This document shows positions 45,011 to 56,627 of a stretch of 64,000 bases of DNA, one piece after another. This DNA is from Mesotaenium endlicherianum (taxonomy: Eukaryota; Streptophyta; Zygnematophyceae; Zygnematales; Mesotaeniaceae): NCBI GenBank assembly GCA_009602735.1, contig WELA01006444.1, positions 8,688-72,687 of the forward strand. Direction: 5' to 3'. Numbering within the stretch: the stretch's first letter is position 1; each line of letters starts with the position of its first letter. The position numbers and the translations under genes are program-made. The notes under the pieces are model-generated. The model saw only the letters and a program-made list of their open reading frames with translations. It had not been told where the DNA came from and ran no database searches.

Positions 45011-48000
45011 TACTTGCATGCTGCTGCTGCAAGCTTCATGCCCTCTGGCGACGAGTAGCGCCCAAGTGCGAAGGGAGCAGTGAGGCTCCCTCCTCCTCCA
45101 TGCCTGCCGTTGCTTTCGAAGCTTACAGAAGTGACTGTAGCCGGCACATGCTTGTCTGCACGCGCACATACACACATCGTGAGAGCGTCGATTCAATGGT
45201 GTGTTGTTGTCAATGGATGTGGGTGATGAGCCCGCACAATATACGTGGACCTTCATGCAAGAAAAAAAAATTCGTATCCAAAAATAGAAAAACACCTCCA
45301 CCGTGGCGTCCGTCGTCCGAGATTCCGCTATCCGACAAACGACGGCTGTGCCGGTGAAGCAAAGCAGGCAGAGCTCGCTCTATGCCAGCGTGCTTCCACT
45401 TGGTGGGGCGAGGAGCTGCTACAACTAGTGGAGCAGCCCAGGCGGCTCAATCTGGCAATGACAGCTGGTAGCCGGCCAAAGAGAGGGGCAGGAGAGGGGC
45501 CGTTACGCAGCAAATAGAGCTTGCCAGCAACAGCCTGTGTGCTCGTCAGTTGACTGCGCCTCCTACTCTCTGGATGTGCCGGTAGCTAGATGGCCAGCTG
45601 GCGTTGCTGGCCCTGGGGGCCTTGCTCACAGTTGCCTCGTCACAGGCTGTCAGCTGCAGCTCAGGGGCTGTCCATGTCTGCCCACCAATTGCTGCGGGAC
45701 ATTTGTCGACCTTGTCTGCTGGCTATGCTGGTTTGCCCCGTGTGCTACTCCTTCAGCCCAGCATGCATGCGGCACATTTGGTAGCCCCAGCTCTGCTCGA
45801 GCCACCTGGCAGCTTTACTTTGATGGCCACTTGGGGGCTTCTTCATGACTGCCAGCTGAATCCACTTAACATCAGACTCCAACACTGGGGCAATAGACCT
45901 GAAGCCCCCTGGTCTCTCCTCCAACTCAGAAAGTGGGGAAGAAACCAATCCCCTGCCGGCCGCTGCTCAGGCCACAAGTTTGCCTCTCATACTTATGTCT
46001 GCCTGTCTTTGGACGAACTAACTCTGCCACCAGCTGCAGGCTCCAGTTGCTCCTTCCTGAGCTGGGCATGTTCGTCAGTGAGGGGGAGAGGGAGCTCCAT
46101 GCAGGTAAACAGCGAGTACTGCACAGCCAACAGACGGACTGGCCAGCTGGGCGTGGGTGCGTAAATATCTGCTTCTATCAACCTGCACCATGCAAGAGAC
46201 AGAGGCCACCGGGTGCCTGCTCAAATGCCTCCTCCGCCTTCCGAGCCTTCAAAACCAGCTGCCTGTCACTTTCCCTCCTCTGCTTCTGCTCTTTGACCTC
46301 TCCCTCTCGTTTCTTCATCAGCCCTAGCATATAATCTCTCCCTCCACCTCCTCTGCGTCGTCCTATCGTCCCCCTAATTGACATGGTCTGTTCCTTCTCT
46401 CACCTTCCCTTCCTCATCCTCTCCGCGTCCTCAGTTGGTCTCCTTCTTCTTCAGGCTCCCCCAGAACTGTACCTTCCGCTTCCCTCATTTCTTCCTCCGC
46501 CGCCATGCCTCGACCTCTTTTATTATTGTTCTTCCCCTCAATGCTCTGCTTCCACCTCCTTCACTTTGTCTCCTAGTTTTTCCCTGCCCGCCTCTCCCTC
46601 CTCCCAGAGGCACCTCGTCTGTTTCTTTCCTCCAGTCTTCCTGAACCCGCAAAGTCATATCGAAGGTGATTCGAAGGTGGTTTGATGGTGGTAAACCCTG
46701 CTTAGGAAGCCTTCCTTGATTACAAATAATTTCAATAGAGCCTCTTTTGAAGGAGAGATTTGAAACCTGGTCCCAAATAGCTCAAGCTCTGTGAAGCTCG
46801 TCTCACATTGGGCTCAAGATGGCTCCGCGCTCCTGCCAATTCATTCCGAATCCAGCATGTCACGCCCAGTCACGTCCTTCCTCTGTGCGTTACATGTGCT
46901 TACGTGACATGAGTCAGTTCCACGTTCAGCTTTGCGCCGGTGCTTGCCTGCCTGTGCCTGCCAGTGCGTGCCCTTGCATTGCCTTGCATATGCTTGCCGA
47001 ACCTGCAGCGACGCAGTGAGAAATGCTGCAGCCTACAGCCCTGGTGATGCCGTTGGCAGCCGTAGCTCGTGCTGTAGCTGCTAGGGGCATGTTGCAAATA
47101 TGAGCAAATAGCTACAAAAAAGACGTTGAGCCACGTTAAGCAACGCGGAGTGATGTCGAGCAATGTCGAGTGCGCCCCAGGTGCGCCCAAGTGCGCCAAG
47201 ACTTCCTGATTCTGACAAGACCAGTTGGCAGAACTTGGTCGCATTTGGCGCTTACACTGGAGATCTTCGACCAATGAGCTAGCCTGTCCAAGGTGGCAAC
47301 GAAAAGCAGCATTGACACTGATTGGCACCAAATTTTGCTATGGCGTGCTCAGAGGAAGGGGCGAAATGGCAGGCAACAGGCAGACCAGGCAAGACCAGGG
47401 ATGAGTTGGGAGCCTTACTAATTAGCCGAGAAAAAGCAATCTGTCTTGAGGCAAGGGTAGAGTGAAGACATTTACTTCGCATAGCTAAGTTATACTTCTT
47501 GGAGATAACTTATAACGGCCACATCGTAAACGGAGAAGTATACATAGGTTAAATGGCTACTCTCGTGGGGCTGACAGTAGCAAAGCTGGGTGCTCTCTCG
47601 CTTCCTGTAGCCTTGCTGACATCCAAGAACACGAAGACGGTGCCAGATGTCGTTGGTCATGTCCCTTGGGTTCAATGCAGGTCGCGTACCTCAGTACAGA
47701 CACGCTGTGCATTTTCAGGTGAGATACATGGCATTAAATTTAATGTCTCGTTGCTCATCTTCCAAGCAGGAACTTGGCCTACATTGGCTCTGCTTGAGTC
47801 TCTTTACTCCTTACTCCACCAAGTAGCACATTGTGCGAGTCACAAGGAGTTCCTGAGAGGCAGTAAGGATTTCACACCAGAGACATAGCTGACATATTAA
47901 AAAATGTTTTATAGACTGGTGCGAAGCTCCTCTATTGCAGACTACAATTACAGTTATGAGTGGAAAGCCCGATTCTGCAGAGCTAGGCCCCTGGTTGTTC

Positions 48001-48243
48001 CTAGCACTGCATTGAGCTGCTCTCTTATACAATGGACGTTAGTTACTTGGTCTACTCCGAAAATTGCGCACAACCCAATCCTAGTAAATACGTTCCTGAA
48101 AGCCGTACTAGTATCGGGAAGACGTGAGCCAGACAGTATAGAGAAGCACAAGCTAGTACTATAGATAGTTTGAGCGCCAGGCAACTTCTCTTTCAATCTA
48201 TGAGCTCTTGTCTTGTATTTCCGCTTGTGCAGCTTGCAGTGTC
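45011..48243. other. Unassigned intergenic DNA upstream of the COR413-like gene
   Basis: No supported gene. At 45,537-46,160 the sequence is rich in CCAGCTG/GCTGGC phrases and has a 186-codon frame with no recognisable features. At 46,240-46,640 it is a CT-rich low-complexity stretch. At 47,130-47,200 there are loose repeats (GTTGAGC-ACGTTAAGC, GTGCGCC). The 5' UTR of the COR413-like gene probably lies near the right end. Confidence 0.4.
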
Positions 48244-50569
48244 ATGAATGCCAAGCAAGCTCCTAAACTGTAAGTTTTATCTTACATCCACACTTCTCTC
48301 CCCACGCAAGCAGCCTCAGTTGTATTTATCTACTGAGCCTGCCAGCTGTCCGGGTACATACCTGCCACACCAGCTTCATGTTTGTTATAACCTAACTTTA
48401 TGGCACTCAAGAGTATGTTGTTTGAGATTAGACCAATAACATCATAAAGTGCATTGATTACTTGTAGAAATATGTAGTGGACTACCTAGCTTACATGATT
48501 GTATTTGCCTACCTTGCTTGGTAGAGACAACTGAGCAGCCTGCACTCATGACCTCCAGCAAGCTGTTGCATGTCACTGTGGATCGATGGCTGGTGACTGC
48601 GTGCATTCACCTCACAGTAGTCTTGCATTTTGTCTGACAGGGCATTGGAGTCATCATTCAGTGGCATCCGCTTTCCCCAAGAGGCGAAAGCCATGAAGAT
48701 ACCTGCACTGCGTGAGAAGAAGGCTGGCGGGGCACTGGGAGCCACGTGTGACTTGAGGATTGGCGGCAGCAGCTACTCACTCAACTGGATTGTGACGATT
48801 GCTTCCTTGTAAACTAACGTTCCCTTCTGCAATCACGTTCTCCTGGTGCTTACAGAAAAGTTCCCTCCCACCTACATGCGCTGAGAAAGTTTTAGTACTC
48901 TTTGGTCTCCATTCACCTTGCACATATTCCTTCTGGTCCCCCAATTGCGCCATATCTTGAAGTCCCTATTTTAGAAAGTTCATGATCACATATGAGGGTT
49001 ATATAAGGCCCTACTATAAGTATGTTCTTGACCACTTGTACAGAAACAGCCTATGGCAGCTTGATGTGAGGTACCCCAAGCAACCTAGCATTGATATGTT
49101 ATATGAAGATATGAGATAAAATTGAATAATAAGGAGCCACTTTTTTGCGGTGTGTGCTAATGGTGGGCCAGTGATGTAAGAAATGTATGAGACTTGAAGC
49201 TGGGGTCGTTTTTCATGGCAGGGTGTTGATGTACTTCGGAAAGCCCGGCCTGCCAAAGCAGTTCCTCGCACCCCTGCTTGCCCTGCAGCTACCTTCAGAA
49301 GCCTTCAACTGGATCAGGTGTCTTCACATCACCCCCTAGTCTGAAAAACATGTGCATGAAGCAGAAGGTCCCTTTGCTTTTAGTCATTGACGGTGTATGG
49401 GCCATACTCTTGCAACTGTGTCATGAAACAACCATCTGACACATTCTATCTTGTCCTCGAGGAAATTATCATTATTGCTAGAGGGTCGTGTACGACGTGG
49501 TCTGCCACAAAAAGCTTTGAGACTTGTGCATGTCATGGTCAATATGTTCTGATAAAGCCCGTGATACGTGTGCACATTATGCTCACCATGCATTGAAGAT
49601 GGGAGTTCACACAAAGCTCGACAAATGAAGAGGTAAACGTGTGAAGAATCGCTGACGAGTTGGCACTGAGCTGTTTGGTCAGGGGAGAGTACGGCGTCTG
49701 GTGTGCATTCGGGGGAGTGCTGGTCCGCCTCTTCTACGGATCTCTTGGTGAGCTCTTGAATCTCTTCTCATACCTCCCCCCTTATAGCTTGCTAGTCGAG
49801 TTTCGTTGTGTGAGCTGAGGTGCTCGAGTTTTGTTGTCTCACCATACCTTAAATTCATTTCTTTGTTCTCAATCACATCACCAGCAGTCTTACGCGCACA
49901 TCCATTAGCTAGCTCAATTCAGAGTCAGCAGAAGCCAGAACTTCTAGCATACACGGCGGCTCGTTGTGCATACCATGCGTGTGACAGCTCACAGAGATGT
50001 GGATCTGACGCGATTGTGTGCTTTTGCTGCCATGAGCACTTCGCCTATGAAGAACCTGATATCAGGCGTCAATCACTAACATTGTGGTGCTTATCACCTG
50101 ATGGCCCTTCAGGTTATTTTGAGCTACCACTGGCAACGTTCTTGCTAGTCCTCACCGCGCCCCAGCAGCTCCTATCCTACAGGTGGGCTTCTATGCTTGC
50201 CAAGACTCTGCAGACAGTGCATGAAACGAAGCCATCTGCTCGGACCTTGTGCGCACCTTAGCATTGTGCTGCTAGCGCCTGGCCAAGTATGCTAATCTTT
50301 CAAAGATATTTTTTCACTTGTCCTTAGTTTGAACCCCGAGCACACTTGCCTCATGGTTACGACCAAGCATTACTGAAGAAATATTCCTTGTTTCTTGTGG
50401 TGGTTCTTCATCATGCAGGGGCTCACCTGGAGCAGCACTTGTGGCTCTTGCTATGGCAGCCTTCATTGCGTACTCCCACTTCCAACAGAAGAATGAGAAC
50501 AGTCTGACCACAATTCCTGTCTTGGCCATCTTAGTGATTCCACTGGTTGCCCTCGTAAGATCCCGGTAA
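48244..50569 (+). CDS. COR413-type (WCOR413) multi-pass membrane protein
   Basis: Six exons join in frame: 48,244-48,269; 48,641-48,808; 49,222-49,317; 49,683-49,747; 50,113-50,182; 50,419-50,569. They give 191 residues, close to the ~200 of plant COR413-PM proteins. The order of features matches that family: a soluble N terminus, then hydrophobic segments around SYSLNWIVTIASLVLMYFG, LPKQFLAPLLALQLP, GVWCAFGGVLVRLFYGS, the ELPLATFLLVLTAPQQLLSYRG block (compare plant EMPGSLILLIVVSP), and two C-terminal helices ending in LVIPLVALV. In plants the family is induced by cold and dehydration and sits in the plasma or inner plastid membrane. Its molecular activity is not settled. Four of the five introns are phase 2 (exon 4/5 is phase 1), and all are GT-AG. 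The first exon is only 26 bp, so the exact start is the weakest part of the model. Confidence 0.83.
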
Positions 50570-52183
50570 TTTCAGTGAAGTCGTCCGAGAAACATAGCAG
50601 TTGTTGAAATTGCCTTCAAGTAATTGGAGGGGTGGGGTGCTTGTTTACCAAACTCAAAAGCGTCTTCTAGCATTTGCAACGTAATCTGTTACCTTATAAT
50701 CCTATGTAATCCTATGTAGCTACTAGTGTATATATATGTAGATAGACTTGCTTTACAGACATATGCTTGTCAGCCGACAGAGTCCTGTGATATCAATGAG
50801 GACGACTATGCCGACGTGTGCACGTGCGGGCTGCATGTTTTCTCTGGATGTTTTAAATTCAACTTGTAGTCAAGGAGTCCATGTTTTTTGTTATATTTTG
50901 CTACTACACAAAAGTATCTAGCAATCTCACAATGGTTTACTTCTTTAACAATGAACTATTGAACAACCAACATAACCCTGAGACATAGAAGCCCGTCTTT
51001 GCTTAATCAGGCGGTGCTCTTAACCAAGTAAACAACAAATGTACTGGGGTTTTTGAGGTTTGATTCATAGAGTACTTTGTCTTACCAAAAGCGTGAGAAA
51101 ATGCAGATATGTTGGTAAACACACCGTCTTCGGTCAAAACACTCTCGTTTGTCTCCATTCAGCGGTGCGCAATGTAAAATGTATTGATGATAACTTCCTT
51201 CACACTTCATGAGATAATAGGTTCCTTGGGTAACACAGTAGGTGCATGGACACGTAGGCCGGGACATAAATGATAAAAGGTCTTCATATATTTCAAATTT
51301 GTCATCATCTTTTTGCAAGGCTTTCATCCTTGACTCATCAATTTGTAGGCGTACTGTGAGCCAGCTTACACTCCATAGTCAAAAAACATATAATTACTTA
51401 TGACCCCAAATCAATAGCCTCTAGAGTATCATTGTTTGAATTTTCATTTTACAGCTTCCATGCAAGTCTTCTTCCACAATAAATTTGTCGCATACAAGGT
51501 CCTTAAGAATGCACAACGTAACCTCCTCACTTACTTGCAAGGTGAGGTAGCAATCAGGTTCATTTGATGGAAGTCACCAAATTGCAATAGGCACACACTG
51601 CAGAGATATTGTGGTAAAGAAAGGCCGGTTGAAATAATTGCAAGGCTTAAACTTACGAGTGTTTGATTCGTATAAAAACCACTATTTTCTGGGTCGAGAT
51701 TGCAATATAGTAGCCCTTTTCCATTTGCAAGTGTAAGATATATACCTCCTTACAGGCACAAAAATAGGACAAATTCGTGAAGTATTGAAACGTATATTTG
51801 TGTAACTTACAGGAGAGGCAGATTAAAAACTACACCAAAACAATTCGGTCTAATAATTAAGATTTTATGACATTTTATACACCGGGAAGCGGGCGTTACA
51901 TTCGCGTTCAACGGCTGTTCTCGAAATGTGGCATCAATGCTGTTCTCCACTTCGTAACTGAAAGCGAAAGCCTCCGAACATGATCGACGACGTTCCTCCA
52001 AGCGACATATTGGGGGGGCTGTTTTCTAAAAGTTGTCGCTGCATGGTCTGATTCAAAACTTCAGTAGTAATTGAATGATGCCACCGTCTACAATTATAAG
52101 CAGACTGTGAGGACATGCTCGTCATCCTCATGTGCATAATGTCAAGGCTTTGGAGGTACTGATAGCTTGGCCATTCATTTGAG
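50570..52183. other. AT-rich intergenic region
   Basis: Contains the 3' UTR of the COR413-like gene, with TGTAA at about 50,706-50,710, the usual chlorophyte polyadenylation signal. The rest is AT-rich DNA leading to the RAP gene. No gene or repeat family is recognised. Confidence 0.4.
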
Positions 52184-55100
52184 ATGTCACATGCCACGCT
52201 CTTGCTGAAGACAAGCGTTGAAGCTTTTTTTGTACCACCTCTGTGCCCATCTACCAATATCAGTCAAATATTCCAACTTGAGTCCCTTCCCAGACAGATA
52301 AGGCTTTTGCGTCATGGCCTCGGGAACAAGGAGATGCTCCGACAGTCTCAAAGTAGGAGAGCAAATGCGGCTGCTGTGCCGTCTGCCACTGGTGGTGGCA
52401 CAAGGGCTTTCTCTGAGGGGACTGATAGAATAGCTTCACAACCTGGTCCTGTGGGGAACCTTGCTGAAGGCGTTGACCCGCCTGAGGACCACTCAGTCAA
52501 AAAGAGTCATGCAGTGGGCGCCAAGCTGAGCTGGAGGCGGACGCCTACTGAGGCACGCCCTGATTCAAGGCCCAACTCTCGCCCTTCAAATGCTCAAGCA
52601 GGAGCGAGCTTGACAGGCCGTGAGAGGGAAGAAGAAGGCCGGAGGATAATGCAGCAACTTGTATCAACGCATTCACCCGCCAGAATCCTCGACATAGTCG
52701 ACGGGAGCCGAAACGTCATGTCTGACGTGAGCCTATGTACGGCGTTCCACAGACTGGCAAAGCACAGCAGGCATGGGGACGAGAGGAGCAGGGAGAAGCT
52801 GAGGGCCCATCCAAGCGCCACGTGGCTGGCTCAGCAAGTGGAGTCCTCCCTGCCGGTGTACAGCACACAGGCCTTGGCCAACGTAGCATGGTGCGCCCTC
52901 TCGCCTTCGGTCCCTTTGTTCTCCCACTGTCCCTCTCCTCCACGCCCGCATGGGCTCGACAGGGACAGGTAGAAAGCTTCCCGCGCAGCAATATGCCGCC
53001 ATGTGTCACTGTTCTCCTCGCCCTTGAGGGCTTGACAAGAGTGATTGTTCATTTTTCATACGGCAGCATGCCCCTCACTTGTCACGATAGTGGGAATGAC
53101 GAGCGTGCAAGCCTGCAATGTATGCAGTGACAGAAGATAGGCAGGCACCCAACGCGCTCCACGCACACCTCAAGCCTGTATCTCTCTCGACCCAGCAGGT
53201 TCTGGACGCTGCACCTTTTGGCAGGCTCCAAGGAGCGCAACAGCACGAGCTGCATGTTCCGAACAACACTCGCGTTGGTTCGCTTCACCTACCAGCAGGG
53301 GCGCTGTTAGCATACCCCCTCATTTCCTCGCAAGAGCTGCAAACTTGCCCAGGCCCCGCCCCTGGCGCACTCAGCACGAAAAAAAGCTCGAGCCGCTGCA
53401 TGTTACAAACATCTGTGCATCACATTGCTTCCAATACCCAGCGGCGCAGTGAGCACGTCGCCTCACCGCCGCGAGAGCTGCAAATGTGTCAGGCCCCGCC
53501 CCAGACACACACAGCATGAGCTTTTGTTGGGCCCAGTGACGAGCCAGGCATATGTATCGACGTGCGACACAAGCTGGTGGTGCGTCTGCAGGCGACACAT
53601 GGTGCATGCTCTGTGCTCTGTGCTCTGCAGTAAGGCTTTTTGCAGCACCCCCTGCAGAGGCTTAGGAGCCCCGTGCCTTGGGGGCCCGCCAGGGCTGAGG
53701 GGAAGGAGGCCTGGGGGGGGGTGGGGGGGGAGAGCAGGGCTCACGCGCAGCTGGGCCACGGCTCGCCCACCCTCCTGCACAATGTAGCCGAGGCTGCCAT
53801 CAGGCGCGCGCGGGCCTTCAACTCCCTCGAGGTTGCCAGCATGGTGCGTGCGGACGTTCATCATCATCATCATCATCATTGTTCATTATCATCGGAGCCC
53901 TTGCTCTCTTTCTCTCCGTGCGTGCGGGCGTGCGTGTGTGCGTGTGCGTGCGCGCGCGTGAGTGCGCCCTTGCTCTGTTGCCCTCTAGTGGCTCTGTGAC
54001 AGCGCCCTTTGCTCCTGTGGGCACCGGCCTCCATGGACGCATGACGGGTCGATGCTGCAGCAGCGGGTGACAAGCTTGCAGAATTGCGGAAGAGTGTGCG
54101 TCGGGTTCGCGCAGTCTCGCACGTGTCAACCCAGGGCTGAGAGCGCCGCACTACAGCCCACAGCCCACACCCCGCACCCTACGCCCTTAACCCCTCCACC
54201 CTACACGCGTAACCCCCTGCACGCTGGATTCGGAGTTTTTCAGCACCCTGAGAATAGTCTGACTCCGGACTCAGAGGCAAGTCAGAGGCAGAAGAGGAAG
54301 TGGGGGCAGGCTTTGACAGGACCACTTGCTGTTGTTTGCATGCCGAGGAAAGTGGGGCTAACGCCAGCTCTGCATGCAGGGGGTGAGCCTTGCTGCCAGG
54401 ATCCATGGATGCGGCGGGGGTTGCCGTGAGGTGATGTGGGGCTTCATTGTGCTCGCTCTCTGAGGGGGGGGGGAGGGCAGTGTGCCTGCCGGGGAGGGGG
54501 CTGCTGCAGATGCAAGCGTACGCCAAAGCAGACTGCCGCCACGTGGTGCTCCTGCGGGCGCTGGTGGAGGGCAGGGTGCTCGGGAACGTAGACGCGTTCA
54601 ACGACCGGCAGGTGAAAGGCATCGCCTGGTACGCTCCGGCACCTGCATGCGCTGCTCTTCTCTTCTCGTCAGAGCCGAAGCGCAGTGTTGATGATATGCG
54701 AGCATTGTGGGGCGGGTGGGTGCACGCCACCGGCTGCTCCAGGCTCCAGCTGCTGCGCCTTCTCTTGATTTCTCTATAGAGCCCATGTGCTGCCACTGGT
54801 GCTGGCTTGAGGTCGTCATAGGAGGCAAGCGCTGGTAGGGGTGGGTGCACATCTCCGGCTGCTCAACAGTGCAGGAGGGGGTGGGCGTGGGCGTGGGCGT
54901 TGTCATGGGCATGGGCTTGGGGATGGGTGGGGAAGGAGGGTGCAGGGCGCACGCGAAGCTGGGCGTGCAGGCGCCAGAGCTGTTTGACGCCATCAGCCGC
55001 GACATGCTGGGCCGCATGCCGGAGTTCTCTGCCACCTGTCTCTCCAGCATCGCATGGTACGCACGCGCACAACAGCCGCCGCCGCCGCTGCTGCTGCTGC

Positions 55101-56581
55101 TGCTGCCGCCTGCTGCTGCCGCAGCCCCTCGCTGCCACTTTTGCTGTCATTCCTCCTGCTGCTGCTGCAGCTGCCAGCACAACATCGTGTGCCCTGCTTG
55201 ACTGACACGTATGTACCCGGGCGCGATGGCGAGGGTGCGTGGGTGCGCCGGTGCAGGTCATACGCCAAGGCAGGCCACCACGCGCCCGCTCTCATGGACG
55301 CCATTTGCGCGGCCGCGCTTGCGTCCCTCTCCTCCTTCACCCCCCAGGACGTGTCCAACCTGGCGTGGTGCGCTCATCTCTGTCGCCGCACTCTCTCTGC
55401 ACCATCAGTGCCTGTTGATATCATACAAGCAAGTGCAAAGTGCCCGGACTCCTCAAGGGAGGGGACGTGGTGAACAGCTGTCACGATGCCAGATGATGAC
55501 ACGTGCTCGACTAATCAGACTGCCACAACGATCTGGCTTGCTGGGGCGGGGCGCAGGGCGCTGGCAAAGCAGAAGAGTGTGGGCAACAGGGGGCTGCTGC
55601 AGCAGCTGCTGCAGGGCATGGCCCATCACAGCCGCCCGCGCCTGCACACCTTCCCCCCCCAGGCCCTCAGCAATACTGCCTGGTACTCTCTCTATCTCTA
55701 TATATACACATGTATACGTATCTCTCTCCCTCTCTCCCTTACCTGAAGCCCCCAATATCGACAGCCTAGCATGAGCTGAGCAGTTTACAAGCAGAAGAAA
55801 TGCGGGGGGGCGGGGGGATTGGTGGGGTGTGGGGCGTGGGGGGACGCGCACTGGCAGGGCGTATGCGACGCTGGGGCACTGCCACACGGGCCTGCTGGAC
55901 GCCATCGCCCACCAGTGCCTTCTGCGCCTGCCAGACTTCTCACCGCAAGCCATCGCCAACACTGCATGGTATGCTGCCATTGTAGATACACTTGTTCGTG
56001 TGTGCTTCAAGCAGGAGTGAGCCACATTTCTCTGCAATCTCCCCCGTTTCTCCCTCCCTCCCCCCTGCCTCTCTCTCTGTCTTTTCCTTTCTCTCCGCCC
56101 TCCCTCCCCCCCCTCCTCTTCCTCTCCCTCCTCCCCTCCCCCTCTCTCTCTCCCCCTCACTTCCTCCCTCTTGCGATCATTATTCTGAATTGAGTGGAAA
56201 AATGTGGGGTGTGAGGGAGCGCAGGGCGCTGGCAACGCTGAGGCACGCATGTGCGCCGCTGCTGGAGGCCGTGGCCCGCCACGTGCTGGTGCGGCAGCGC
56301 TTGCCGCAGTTCCCTGTGCAGTCCCTGGCGTGCCTGGCGTTTGCCTTTGCCACCTTTGGGCACCCCGTGCCTGGCCTCTGGCAGGCGCTTGCGGACGAGG
56401 TGGGTGCGTGCTTGCATGCATGCTTGTGTGCCACCCTACATGTCGCGCTCAGTGGTGAACCCCCCCCCTCGGCAAATTCACTGCTTGCTCGACTCTTTGT
56501 GACAAGTCTCCTCGTGAGCTGTCCGCATGTCTGTGAAAGTATCACCTATAGACAGTCAGCATAGCTCGTTCTCCCCTCTCT

Positions 56582-56627
<46 letters not shown>

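Noticed and set aside
45604-46164. 186-codon plus-strand frame starting with a hydrophobic stretch
   Set aside because: No recognisable motif, irregular composition and surrounding CCAGCTG-rich DNA. It could be chance in GC-rich sequence.
47553-47888. 111-codon plus-strand frame as an upstream exon of the COR413-like gene
   Set aside because: No similarity to the family and no frame-compatible donor that I can see. The 26-bp first exon at 48,244 already gives a product of normal length.
55453-56421. 322-codon minus-strand frame
   Set aside because: It lies antisense to RAP exons and runs through G/C- and CT-rich introns. Composition is low-complexity with no domain pattern.
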